A stretch of 64,000 nucleotides of DNA. Source: Actinomyces faecalis (GTDB lineage Bacteria > Actinomycetota > Actinomycetes > Actinomycetales > Actinomycetaceae). The stretch covers positions 1,984,001 through 2,048,000 of the forward strand of contig NZ_CP063418.1 of NCBI RefSeq assembly GCF_013184985.2. The letters are read 5' to 3'. A program made the translations under genes and the position numbers. How positions within the stretch are numbered: position 1 is the stretch's first letter; each line of letters starts with the position of its first letter. Below are positions 49,790-58,180 of this stretch, piece by piece. The notes beneath the pieces were generated by a model. It was not told the origin of the DNA. It ran no database searches and worked only from the letters and a program-made list of their open reading frames with translations.

Positions 49790-50659
49790 TCAGCCGAGTT
49801 CTTCCTTCAACCGGGCCAGAGCAGCCCGGTTGTAGTCGTCGGCGTACTCGTGCCATCCGAAGACGCACACGCTCAGCACGCCGTCGAACTTGACCTCGCG
49901 CAGGGTGGAGAACACCTGGTCCCAGGGGACCTCGCCCTGCCCGATGGCATTGTGCTGGTGAACCGTGACGTCAGCACCCGGAGGGTTGATGATGTAGCGG
50001 TTACCGTCGTTGGCGCGGTGGTTGAAGCCGTCAGCGACGTGAACCTCACGCAGCTTTCCAGCCTCAGCCGCCGTGCGAATCATGCGTGCCACGTCACCTG
50101 CGCCATCGGAGAGGTGGAAGGTGTGCGGGCAGCAGTACTCGTAGCCGATCCAGTCCTTGTCGATGGAACGAACCAGCTCGAGAGCGCGGTCGTGAAGCTC
50201 AACGAAGTCGTAGGGGTGAGCTTCCATGTTCAAACGGATCCCGTAACGCTCGAAGTCGGGAGCAAGCTCCTCCATCGAGCGGTACCACTGCTGCTCAGAG
50301 CGGCTGGCCTGGTTACGGTCGCCGGAGAACTCCGAGACGATGTCGCGCACATCCAGCGCGTCAGCGATCTCCAGCAGGCGGCGCCAGTTGCGCACCTGCG
50401 CCTGGCGCTCAGCCTCGTCCGGGGAGGACCAGTTGAACACCGGGTTGAGGGTACGGACCTTGACCCCGGTCTCCTTCTGCGCCTTGAGGATCTCATCAAG
50501 GAACGCACGGTCAGCCTTGGGGTAGTGGTGCCACAGGTGCAGCTCGTGGTTCGGCGAGAGCTCAACGAAGTCGAACCCCAGGTCACGCGCCTTGCGCAAG
50601 GTGTCCGGGGTGGACATCGTCATGTAGTACATGTTCGGATCCAGGGCAATGTCTACCAT
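49790..50659 (-). CDS. iolH: IolH-like sugar phosphate isomerase/epimerase
   Basis: The 289-residue TIM barrel matches IolH: IALDPNMYYMTMSTPDTLRKARDLGFDFVELSP, a PDEAERQAQVRNWRRLLEIAD block, RLNMEAHPYDFVELHDRAL, NRYIINPPGADVTVHQHNAIGQGEVPWDQVF and FDGVLSVCVFGW. The role of IolH within inositol catabolism is not fully settled; it is a conserved iol gene. Start ATG 50659 (GAGAGGAAG upstream); the frame extends to 50716 without support. Three IolR-like half-sites lie in the 91-base gap to iolG. Confidence 0.88.
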   Translation of the reverse strand: MVDIALDPNMYYMTMSTPDTLRKARDLGFDFVELSPNHELHLWHHYPKADRAFLDEILKAQKETGVKVRTLNPVFNWSSPDEAERQAQVRNWRRLLEIADALDVRDIVSEFSGDRNQASRSEQQWYRSMEELAPDFERYGIRLNMEAHPYDFVELHDRALELVRSIDKDWIGYEYCCPHTFHLSDGAGDVARMIRTAAEAGKLREVHVADGFNHRANDGNRYIINPPGADVTVHQHNAIGQGEVPWDQVFSTLREVKFDGVLSVCVFGWHEYADDYNRAALARLKEELG

Positions 50660-50703
50660 GGGTCTTCCTCTCTGGAGTCGACTTCCTCGTCGTCCGGGAC
50701 GAG

Positions 50704-50750
50704 TATGTCCTAACAAGTGCCGTTTGTCCAGATGTGATGCTCAGGACAAA
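50704..50750. promoter_or_regulatory. Cluster of IolR-like elements upstream of iolH
   Basis: TGTCCTAACA (50706-50715) matches KGWCHTRACA exactly. TTTGTCC (50723-50729) and GGACAAA (50744-50750) form an inverted pair with 14 bases between. The cluster lies 47-91 bases before the iolH start. Confidence 0.5.
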
Positions 50751-51758
50751 TCAGGCGTAGAAATCCGGACGCTCCACCATCGCGACCTTGACGACCTTGC
50801 CGTCATTCTCCAGGGACTCGACCGCTGCGTCGACGACGGCGGTAGCGGCGTAGCCGTCCCACGACGTCGAACCGGTGTGCTCGTCGGCAGCCACAGCGTT
50901 GATCCAGGACTGGAACTCGGTGTTGAAGGCGGCCTGGAAACGGTCGATGTGGGACTGGCACATGGCGTTGCGGTCACCGTGGATGTCACGGATGAAGATC
51001 CGCTCCTGGTCACCCAGGCGTACCGCTGCGTTCTCCAGCACGAGCTCGCACTCGATGGAGTAGCCGTACTCGAGGTTGACGTTGACCTCGTCGTCGATGA
51101 GGACGCCAGACTCGGTGCGCATGACGACGACAACCGGGTCAATGAGGTGCTCGAAGCGACGGTGGGTGGACTTCGGGCGGTCAATACGGACCTCGGTGAT
51201 CTCCTCACCCAGCAGCCAGCGCATGGTGTCGATCTCGTGGATCGCAGTGTCGTCGATCGCCATGCGCGAGGTGTAGGACTCAGGCACGGCAGGGTTGCGG
51301 TGACGGTTGTGGACGAGCAGCGCCTCACCGTTGTCACCCTTGTCCAGAACGGCCTTCATCTCGTTGTAGGCAGCGTCAAAGCGGCGCATGAAGCCGACGG
51401 TGACGAGCTTCTTGCCGGCCTTCTGCTCGGCCTCCATGATGGCCAGGCAGTCTTCAGCGGTGGTTGCCAGCGGCTTCTCGCACAGGACGTACTTGCCAGC
51501 CTCGATGCACTTGATGACGTCGGGAGCGTGCACCTTACCGAAGGTGGCGATGACGACGGCGTCGACCTCAGGGTCGTTGATGAGTGCTTCGGAGTTGTCA
51601 TAGGCCTTGGCGCCGTAGGGCTCAGCGGCGGAGCGGGCGGCGTCCAGGACGATGTCGGCGACGGCGGTGATCTCTGCGCCGGCCAGGTCATTGTGAATGC
51701 GGGCGAGGTGCGCGCGGCCCATGCCGCCGGCGCCGATGAGTCCGATGCGAACAGTCAT
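50751..51758 (-). CDS. iolG: Myo-inositol 2-dehydrogenase (IolG)
   Basis: IolG oxidises myo-inositol to scyllo-inosose with NAD+. The 335-residue protein aligns closely with Bacillus IolG: RIGLIGAGGMGRAHLARI, AGKYVLCEKPLATTAEDCL, KLVTVGFMRRFDAAYNEMK, the catalytic block AIDDTAIHEIDTMRWLLGEE and C-terminal TSWDGYAATAVVDAAVESLENDGKVVKV. Start ATG 51758. It is followed by iolH and preceded by an IolE-like gene, all on the minus strand. Confidence 0.94.
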   Translation of the reverse strand: MTVRIGLIGAGGMGRAHLARIHNDLAGAEITAVADIVLDAARSAAEPYGAKAYDNSEALINDPEVDAVVIATFGKVHAPDVIKCIEAGKYVLCEKPLATTAEDCLAIMEAEQKAGKKLVTVGFMRRFDAAYNEMKAVLDKGDNGEALLVHNRHRNPAVPESYTSRMAIDDTAIHEIDTMRWLLGEEITEVRIDRPKSTHRRFEHLIDPVVVVMRTESGVLIDDEVNVNLEYGYSIECELVLENAAVRLGDQERIFIRDIHGDRNAMCQSHIDRFQAAFNTEFQSWINAVAADEHTGSTSWDGYAATAVVDAAVESLENDGKVVKVAMVERPDFYA

Positions 51759-51805
51759 GTCAGTGTCTCTTCCTTGAGTAGTGGGTGGTGAAGGATGTCG
51801 TGGGA

Positions 51806-51843
51806 ACCGCCTGCGCCGTCACCGCGGCGACGGCGCAGGCGGT
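51806..51843 (-). terminator. 15-bp stem-loop after the IolE-like gene
   Basis: ACCGCCTGCGCCGTC (51806-51820) pairs perfectly with 51829-51843 around an 8-nt loop, 18 bases beyond the stop at 51862. Confidence 0.75.
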
Positions 51844-51861
51844 GTCGGAGGTGGGGAAGTA

Positions 51862-52791
51862 TCAGGCCAGACCCAGGCCGCACTCGGCCAGGTAGGTGCG
51901 CATGTTGATGGCGTTCTGCTTCGGGAAGGACGGGTCACAGGGGTAGCAGTCCTGCTCGCAGATCGCGTAGAGCGGCTTGTCCAGCTCGGCCAGAGCGTCA
52001 ACGAAGGCGTGCATCTCGGGCAGACCCTTGGGTGGGCAGACCGAAGCACCCTTGGTCACAGCCTCACCGAAGGGCCAGTCCTTCTCGTGAGCCTCGCGGG
52101 TGATGTCCTCGTCGAAGGCCTTGATGTGGACGTAGGCGATGCGCTCGGGGTACTTCTTGCACAGCTCGATCGGGTCGCCGCCACCGTAGACCACGTGGCC
52201 GGAGTCGAGGCAGAGGTTGACGTAGGTCGGGTCGGTCGCGTCGAAGATGCGGCCGATTTCCTCAGGCGTCTCGATGTGGGAGTCGCCGTGGGGGTGCAGG
52301 ACCATCTTGAGGCCGTACTCGTCCAGGAGCATCTGGCCCAGCGCGTTGGCGTGCTCGACGTAGAGCTTCCATGCGTCGTCGCTCAGGACACGGTCGTCAG
52401 TCCACTCCCAGGTCTTGTCGTCGCGGTAGAGCGGAGGGAGGTGAACGATGTACTCGGCACCGACGGCGGCGTGAGTCTCAGCGATGGCGCGGAATGTCTT
52501 GAGGGTGTCCTCCCAGGCCTCCTGCTTGTGAAGGATGCCCCAGCCGGTGCCACCGACGACGCGCATGCCGTACTCGTCGCACCACTTCTGCAGCTCCTTG
52601 GGGTCGGTCGGGAAGTAGCCGAACGGACCGGTCTCGATGACCTCGAAGCCTGCCTCAGCCATCTCCTGCCATGCCTGGCGGGGGTCCATCTGCTTGGGAT
52701 CCTCGGGGAACCAGACGCCCCACTGGTCGGGGCACACGCCGATGGTGAGCTTGGAGTACTTGGGGTCGAGGGTGTTGACAGCCTTAGACAT
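51862..52791 (-). CDS. IolE-like TIM-barrel (inosose dehydratase/isomerase family)
   Basis: The 309-residue xylose-isomerase-like protein starts KLTIGVCPDQWGVWFPEDPKQM and has ETGPFGYFP, IVHLPPLYRDD, KMVLHPHGDSHIETPEEIGRIF, VNLCLDSGHVVYGGGDPIELC and IAYVHIKAFDED, with the Glu/His/Asp metal pattern of this family. It is a second IolE-type protein next to IolG; the exact step (dehydration or isomerisation of inosose) is not settled by sequence. ATG 52791 follows AAGGAGCGACAACG. An IolR-like site lies 92-105 bases upstream. Confidence 0.82.
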   Translation of the reverse strand: MSKAVNTLDPKYSKLTIGVCPDQWGVWFPEDPKQMDPRQAWQEMAEAGFEVIETGPFGYFPTDPKELQKWCDEYGMRVVGGTGWGILHKQEAWEDTLKTFRAIAETHAAVGAEYIVHLPPLYRDDKTWEWTDDRVLSDDAWKLYVEHANALGQMLLDEYGLKMVLHPHGDSHIETPEEIGRIFDATDPTYVNLCLDSGHVVYGGGDPIELCKKYPERIAYVHIKAFDEDITREAHEKDWPFGEAVTKGASVCPPKGLPEMHAFVDALAELDKPLYAICEQDCYPCDPSFPKQNAINMRTYLAECGLGLA

Positions 52792-52882
52792 CGTTGTCGC
52801 TCCTTGAGTGGAAGGATCCTGCGCGCCCGAATCGTTTCGGACACGATGTAGCGTACATGCTCCCGCAGCGACACGCCAGCCA

Positions 52883-52896
52883 TTTGTGTAGACAAA
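52883..52896. promoter_or_regulatory. IolR-like palindrome TTTGTGTAGACAAA
   Basis: This differs at one position from TTTGTCNNGACAAA; flanking bases extend it to ATTTGT...ACAAAT. It lies in the 198-base gap upstream of the IolE-like gene and beyond the end of the ABC operon; no other gene is seen in this gap. Confidence 0.5.
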
Positions 52897-52989
52897 TTAA
52901 GCCCACAAGCAATTACCCACACTGTATGGCACGCGGAGCAAGCAGCAGGTTCACGCCACTCAGCCTTGCCTCCGCCCTGGTCAGCGCAG

Positions 52990-55065
52990 CTAACGCAGTG
53001 CCACCGCTGGATCGATGCAACTGGCCCGGCGCGCCGCCAGCAGCGACGCAACCAGCCCCGTACACACACCGACGACCAGCCCCAGCGGCACGCTGAGGGG
53101 TTCAAGGACCGGCTGCCACCGCTGGAGGATCGTGACAGCAAGGACCGCAAGAACCCCACCGACGCTCCCCAGAATGCCTCCCACCAGGCCCACAAGAACG
53201 GCCTCCCCCGCGATGAGGACACGCAGATGGACCCGCCTGGCACCCATCGCGCGCCGCAGAGCCAGTTCGCCCTGGCGGGCCTGGACGGCAGTGTTCATCG
53301 CACTGGAGAGGGTCAGCAACCCGGCCAGGACGGCCACGAGCGTCAGCGTCAGCAAAATGGTGCGGACGTTGGACTCCAGCTCTGCTCGCATCGCCTGCGG
53401 ATCAGGTGGCGCCACGGTCGTTGTGTGGTCGGCGAGCGTAGGCAGCCAGGCCGCTGCCACAACCTTACCGACTCCCTGCGCCGCCCCCGGCCGCACCCAG
53501 ACCTCGATCCCCGCGTCACTAGCCGCATCGATTTCAGAGGCCTGCTCCTGGCTGAGAATGACGGCGCTCAGCAGCTCCGGACGCACCCCCGCCTCGCTGA
53601 CCAGGCCAGCCACCTCATAGGGCGCGCCATCCACCCAGATGGTCGGGGAGCCGTCCAGGGGCCCTAGTCCTATCTTGGCGGCGGCTCCCACTCCAACGAG
53701 TGCCTGACCTCTGCCCAGACCGGCACGCAGATCCATGCCCAGGGCGCCGTCCTGGACGGTGAGCAGGTGAGGCAGATCGGTGACAGCAGTGACTCCGTAG
53801 AGAGGGACAGGTGCCTGTGTCACACGCGGGTCCGTCGTGACACTGACGTCGCCATGGGCGCTAAGGGCCATGACCTCCTCCACGCCAGACACTGCTGCCA
53901 CGCGCTCCAGCCCATGGCGGTCGGGCTGATCCGCCACCTGAGCAGGTCCTGTCTCCTGTCCGTCTTCCGTCACCCCCACGGCCACACGACGGTTGCGCTG
54001 GGCGTCAAAGGTGTCGGAGACCTGGTAGCGCGCCGAGTAGGCCAGGCCCGTCATGGTCAGGGTGAGCATGACCGCCACTAGGACGACTCCCACGAGCCGG
54101 GCCATGCGACCGGGCTCGGTAACCAGAGCCTGCACAACGTCATGCAGCATCATCGGCCAGGCCACGTGGCTAGGACGTCGCCCTTCCATATTGCTCACAC
54201 CATCACCTGCCGCCACGTCAGGGTCGCCGCCAGCCGGAAGGCCATCGTCTGCACGTGCGCGGAACAACTCCTCCGAGACACGCGCGGGGCGCAGGAGGAG
54301 CGCGCTGCCACCCTCACACTCAGGTCCACGGGGCGCACAGGGCACAGGATCGGTGACCGCTGGTGGGCAAACCGCGAGTGCGGGCAGGCCGTCCGCTTGA
54401 GCCTCGCTGACCCGCCCGTCTACGACTCGAATCCGACGGCGGGCTCGCGCTGCCACAAGCGGATCGTGCGTAACGACAACTACTGTCGTCCCCCGCCGGC
54501 TCAGTGCCTGGAGCAGATCCATGATCGCGCTGGAGGAGGCCGTGTCCAGGTTCCCGGTGGGCTCGTCCGCCAGGAGGACCGGGGCTCCCGCGCTCACCGC
54601 CCGTGCGATAGCGACCCGCTGCCGCTCCCCTCCCGACAGCTGCCCTACCGCCATGTCGCTTCGAGGAGACAGACCGACGAACTCCAGCGCCTGGAGCGCC
54701 TGCTGCCGGGCCTGTGCCGGGGAAGAACCCTGGTACGCCATTCCGAGCATGACGTTCTCCAGGGCGCTTCGATGGGCGATGAGATGGAAAGACTGGAAGA
54801 TGAACCCGAACGTGTGCGCACGCGTACGTGCGGCCTCACTGTCACTGAGACCAGCGGTCGGGCACCCGTCGATGAGGTAGCTGCCGCTGGTGGGACTGTC
54901 CAGCAGCGCCAGGAGGTTGAGGAGAGTGGACTTGCCCGCGCCCGAAGGCCCTTCGATAGCGACGAAGTCACCCTGGTGGATCGTCAGAGTCGCCCCCCGG
55001 AGTGCCTGGACAGGCACCGCTGCCGGATAGGTGCGTCCTAGCCCCTCCAGGCGCAACTGCGTCAT
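52990..55065 (-). CDS. MacB-like ABC transporter, ATPase fused to FtsX-type permease
   Basis: The 691-residue protein has an ATPase domain (Walker A GPSGAGKST, signature [15 protein letters not shown], Walker [13 protein letters not shown]) of the LolD/MacB type, a variable Pro/Gly-rich linker (about 225-300), a membrane helix (about 325-345), an external MacB-like domain with VSVTTDPRVTQAPVPLYGVTAV, and three C-terminal helices ending ARRASCIDPAVALR. It overlaps the adaptor gene by 4 nt (ATGA) and forms the energy unit of a tripartite-like exporter with it. It is the last gene of the four-gene operon starting at 57857. Confidence 0.9.
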   Translation of the reverse strand: MTQLRLEGLGRTYPAAVPVQALRGATLTIHQGDFVAIEGPSGAGKSTLLNLLALLDSPTSGSYLIDGCPTAGLSDSEAARTRAHTFGFIFQSFHLIAHRSALENVMLGMAYQGSSPAQARQQALQALEFVGLSPRSDMAVGQLSGGERQRVAIARAVSAGAPVLLADEPTGNLDTASSSAIMDLLQALSRRGTTVVVVTHDPLVAARARRRIRVVDGRVSEAQADGLPALAVCPPAVTDPVPCAPRGPECEGGSALLLRPARVSEELFRARADDGLPAGGDPDVAAGDGVSNMEGRRPSHVAWPMMLHDVVQALVTEPGRMARLVGVVLVAVMLTLTMTGLAYSARYQVSDTFDAQRNRRVAVGVTEDGQETGPAQVADQPDRHGLERVAAVSGVEEVMALSAHGDVSVTTDPRVTQAPVPLYGVTAVTDLPHLLTVQDGALGMDLRAGLGRGQALVGVGAAAKIGLGPLDGSPTIWVDGAPYEVAGLVSEAGVRPELLSAVILSQEQASEIDAASDAGIEVWVRPGAAQGVGKVVAAAWLPTLADHTTTVAPPDPQAMRAELESNVRTILLTLTLVAVLAGLLTLSSAMNTAVQARQGELALRRAMGARRVHLRVLIAGEAVLVGLVGGILGSVGGVLAVLAVTILQRWQPVLEPLSVPLGLVVGVCTGLVASLLAARRASCIDPAVALR

Positions 55066-56486
55066 GACTGGTCCACCCTTAGCTGCTCTCCTTCCTTGAG
55101 CGAGTCAGACTCCACCGCGCACTGTCCACCAACGCATCCCGTCAAGGTCACGCTCACCGACTCGAAAGTCCCGTTGGCGCGCATCACGAGGACGGTATGA
55201 GACTGGTCGCTGGAGGTGACAAGAGCACGCTTGGGTACGAGCAGGCTGCCAGACACCGCCGGGGTCCGCTCAATCGTCAGAACCATAGTGGTTCCGGTGG
55301 CAGGGAGCTGCTCACCTGGCTCCACCGCGAAGACGGCCACCATCTGCACGTGAGCAACCTGCATCCCCATAGCGCCCGTCCCACTGCTGTCCTGCTGGTT
55401 ACCTGACGCACCTGCTGCAGCAAGCCCCGGCCCAGAGCCATTTGCGGTGTGTGACGTGTCGGCAGAACCTGAGGAGGAGGCGACGGGCTTGCGTACCTCC
55501 TGCAGAGTCAGCGTGATCTCACCGTTGGCCGTCGTCGCCCGGGCCTTGGCCCCGATGCTCAGGGTATCCGCCGTAGACTGAGGCATCTCAGCCTCCACGT
55601 GGGTCTGGCCGCTGGCCAGACCCATGACCGCGGTGGAGGAATCCAGCACCTGTCCCTGCCCGGGCAGGGCAGTGAGAACCTGGCCCTGGAGCAGGCCAGG
55701 GACGTAGACGACCTCCGAGAGCGGAACCGTCACCTTCAGTGTGGCGGCCTTCTGGTCGGCCTGGCCATCGACCTGTGCCTGGTCAGACTTGTCCGTCCCT
55801 GTCTTGTCCGAGTCCGTCTGATTCTGGTCAGAGGACTGGGCTGAGGCTCTCTCACGGACCGTCCGCGCCGTGTAGCCGCGCTTGACGTACAGGTCCTTGA
55901 CCGCGCTGGCTGTCGCTGTCCCGAAGTCACCGTCTGCGCGCAGCTGGTATCCAAGCGCCGTCAGAGCCTGCTGAAGCTGGATGACGTCGTCTCCCTGGTC
56001 CCCCTCGACGAGGTCGCGGTAGGCCGGGAAGGCCCCCGGCAACGCGATGAGGGGACGACCGTTCACGTGCAGGACAACCTCGCCGGCGTGGATCTCCTGC
56101 CCAGCCTGGGCAAGTTGGCGGGTGACGACTGCTCGCCCCTCACCCAGAGGCAGAGCCACTGTACTTGCTGAGGCCTGAGCCACCGTGGCGGTCGCGGTGA
56201 TCTCATCACGCAGGTCCCCTCTGGCCACGGCGACCGTCACTGGCTTCAGTGAAGGTGCAGCGGCCGCTGCCTCCCGCTGAGCGGGAGACTGGACGCTGCG
56301 AGCCAGCCACCAGGTACCGCTGATGACCAGAGCGAGGACCAGGACCACGGCCGCAGGGAGTGTCCAGCGGCGATGACGCGGCCGTGCGAGACCGGAAGCC
56401 AGCTCATTGTTATCATCCTGTATGTTTTCTGATGCAGCGCTCGTGGGTACGGCTCGCGCTAAACCAGCGTCTTCAAAGGGCTCCAC
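55062..56486 (-). CDS. Peptidoglycan-binding membrane-fusion adaptor (HlyD/MacA-like)
   Basis: The 474-residue protein has one N-terminal membrane helix (about 42-62), then the start of a HlyD-like barrel (VTVAVARGDLRDEITATATV) and a PG_binding_1 domain (about 155-200: EGDQGDDVIQLQQALTALGYQLRADGDFGTATASAVKDL). A Gln/Asp/Lys-rich insertion (SDQNQTDSDKTGTDKSDQ) and a C-terminal barrel domain (MVLTIERTPAVSGSLLVPKRALVTS) follow. It matches Gram-positive adaptor proteins paired with MacB-like ABC permeases. The GTG start at 56486 is 4 nt after the lipoprotein stop. Confidence 0.85.
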   Translation of the reverse strand: MEPFEDAGLARAVPTSAASENIQDDNNELASGLARPRHRRWTLPAAVVLVLALVISGTWWLARSVQSPAQREAAAAAPSLKPVTVAVARGDLRDEITATATVAQASASTVALPLGEGRAVVTRQLAQAGQEIHAGEVVLHVNGRPLIALPGAFPAYRDLVEGDQGDDVIQLQQALTALGYQLRADGDFGTATASAVKDLYVKRGYTARTVRERASAQSSDQNQTDSDKTGTDKSDQAQVDGQADQKAATLKVTVPLSEVVYVPGLLQGQVLTALPGQGQVLDSSTAVMGLASGQTHVEAEMPQSTADTLSIGAKARATTANGEITLTLQEVRKPVASSSGSADTSHTANGSGPGLAAAGASGNQQDSSGTGAMGMQVAHVQMVAVFAVEPGEQLPATGTTMVLTIERTPAVSGSLLVPKRALVTSSDQSHTVLVMRANGTFESVSVTLTGCVGGQCAVESDSLKEGEQLRVDQS

Positions 56487-56490
56487 TGTC

Positions 56491-57471
56491 TCAGCCCACC
56501 ACTCCGCGATGGGCGTTAATGTAGTCCTTCAGTGCCTGCTCCTCCTCCTGGATCTTGGCATAGAGCGCTGAGTACTCTGAGGAGTGCGCCTTGACAAGCG
56601 CCTCGTCCTCCATCCATGCCAGGCCATAGGTAAGAGTGCCGTAGCCGCTGTCCTGCGTGCACTGAGCCTGGTGGACCGCCATATCAATCTCCTCAGTGGA
56701 CAGGGTGGCAGCGTCAGACATGTTTGGATTGTCAGCCCCACCGAGCCCGAATCGTTCCAGTAACGAGGGGGCCGTCCCAGGAGCGTCCTGCGGAAGATCT
56801 GGGATCCCTAACGGTGCCATGCACTCTCGCCAGGCAGCCACGGCCTTCTTGACATCAGGGTTATCGTCAACCCCCGTGGTTGGGCCAAATCCGATGGCGG
56901 TGCTCGTGTGGTCCGCGAGCAGTGGATCCTCGTCGGCTTCCTCGCCGCACGCCACGTAGTCGGCGCGGTATCCCTCATCTTGCGACGCCATAAAGATAGC
57001 CATGGCATCCGCGAACTGCCCCCTGTCATTGCGCAGGAGGTGATAACCGTACTGGCGGGCCTCCTCAACCGTGTCTGGCCGACCCCAACCTCCTGAGACC
57101 GTCGCGCTCGGATCATTCCAGTTGTAGACCGGTACTGGAGGAGACTGCCTTCCTTTACCCACCATGCAGGTGGCCACGTAGACACCGCGGGCGTACCCGT
57201 ACAGTTCCGAACTCACACCGCGGTAGGGATCCGTCGGCAATGTGCCACGCTGGTAGTCCTTGACTACCAGACCAGACGAGGAGACTGTCCCGTCCGGAGG
57301 GATCTGCGAGGAAGTCACAGACGATGCGTCAAACTCTGTCTCGAGGGGGGCACCGGTGCCGCCACCCGCCCCTGGGACCGTTGACTGGCACGCTCCACAC
57401 AGCACGAGCACGAGGACAGCCGAGACACTAACTGTATGGCGAGGCCGACCGCGCAGCAGCCTCCCTAGCAT
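56491..57471 (-). CDS. Putative lipoprotein of the ABC operon (unknown)
   Basis: The 326-residue protein has a signal peptide (TVSVSAVLVLVLCGAC) with a probable lipidated Cys, followed by a Ser/Thr/Gly-rich linker. The mature domain has regular Cys (YVATCMVGKG, ADYVACGEE, AWRECMAP, QAQCTQDSG) and the conserved-looking YGYARGVYVATCMVGKG and AVAAWRECMAPLGI. It is not a family I recognise by function. The ATG overlaps the stop of the upstream secreted-protein gene, so the two are translationally coupled; it could be an immunity, receptor or export accessory protein for that secreted product. Confidence 0.75.
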   Translation of the reverse strand: MLGRLLRGRPRHTVSVSAVLVLVLCGACQSTVPGAGGGTGAPLETEFDASSVTSSQIPPDGTVSSSGLVVKDYQRGTLPTDPYRGVSSELYGYARGVYVATCMVGKGRQSPPVPVYNWNDPSATVSGGWGRPDTVEEARQYGYHLLRNDRGQFADAMAIFMASQDEGYRADYVACGEEADEDPLLADHTSTAIGFGPTTGVDDNPDVKKAVAAWRECMAPLGIPDLPQDAPGTAPSLLERFGLGGADNPNMSDAATLSTEEIDMAVHQAQCTQDSGYGTLTYGLAWMEDEALVKAHSSEYSALYAKIQEEEQALKDYINAHRGVVG

Positions 57472-57857
57472 GAGCGAAATCCGGTGAAGTACGCGGATGA
57501 GACCTGGTCGTTAAATCCGCGCGATGACAGATTATCAATCCACGTCTTCTTGCCCACCCTTAGGGATCTCCCGAGGCCATTCGCGCCGGTAAACAAGCAG
57601 ACATCTTCATAGTTCCCGTTATTCCACACAGAACTCACCGCATTGTCGGCGCGATTACCATTGGTGAATGACCACAGAGACAGGTCAGGAATATAGCGCT
57701 GGAAAGAGACACCTCCCCCTTGATAACCAGCATGCTCCCACATGCACGCATACCCAGATCCACAGTCCCCCTGGGCAGCTTGGGCTGTGGAGGGCAATAC
57801 CAAGGCACCCGTAGCAAGCAACACAGACGCAGCGACCGAGATAACTTTCCTCGACAT
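57465..57857 (-). CDS. Secreted peptidase-inhibitor I36 / crystallin-fold protein
   Basis: The 130-residue precursor has a Sec signal (MSRKVISVAASVLLATGALVLPSTAQA, cleavage after AQA) and a mature domain of about 103 residues with two Greek-key-like repeats: CGSGYACMWEHAGYQGGGVSFQ...DNAVSSVWNNG and VCLFTGANGLGRSLRVG...FNDQVSSAYF. This is the pattern of peptidase inhibitor family I36 (the Streptomyces metalloproteinase-inhibitor fold). Four Cys could form two disulfides. ATG 57857 has GGAAG upstream. It heads the operon with the lipoprotein, adaptor and ABC exporter. Its target (protease, cell wall, competitor) is unknown. Confidence 0.85.
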   Translation of the reverse strand: MSRKVISVAASVLLATGALVLPSTAQAAQGDCGSGYACMWEHAGYQGGGVSFQRYIPDLSLWSFTNGNRADNAVSSVWNNGNYEDVCLFTGANGLGRSLRVGKKTWIDNLSSRGFNDQVSSAYFTGFRSC

Positions 57858-57891
57858 CACAACCACTTCCTTGGGATCTTCAGGGAGAAGC

Positions 57892-57946
57892 GAGAGTGAC
57901 AACTCTCACGCACATGAGAGTAAAACTGAGGGCAGTGCCATGTCAA
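57892..57946 (-). promoter_or_regulatory. Promoter of the I36/ABC operon with repeated GAGAGT half-sites
   Basis: On the minus strand TTGACA (57941-57946) and a -10 TTACTC (57918-57923) are 17 bp apart. Over and just after the -10 are two linked palindromes: ACTCTCA-cgcaca-TGAGAGT (57902-57921) and GAGAGT-gaca-ACTCTC (57892-57907), sharing one half-site. This is a strong candidate operator array. The remaining 57947-58113 is AT-richer than the surroundings and carries no gene. Confidence 0.65.
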
Positions 57947-58113
57947 CATCTTCACACCATCAACTTTTCGTCAGGACAATCATGGCCGCTACCCTTTGAT
58001 ACTCACCGATCCTCCTTCACATTAACCACTATCCAATCAACCAACATCTTGGGTCGCGATCAGCATGAACGCGGGCACACATCACGCCCACGCCTGACTG
58101 GCCACACGACACA

Positions 58114-58149
58114 CGTGAGGGGCGCGCCCTCCCGGGCACGCCCCTCACG
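58114..58149 (-). terminator. Stem-loop after iolA
   Basis: CGTGAGGGGCG (58114-58124) pairs perfectly with 58139-58149, with further inner pairing, 31 bases beyond the iolA stop. Confidence 0.75.
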
Positions 58150-58180
58150 ATTGGTCAGCTACCAGGAACCTGGCGCCGCC

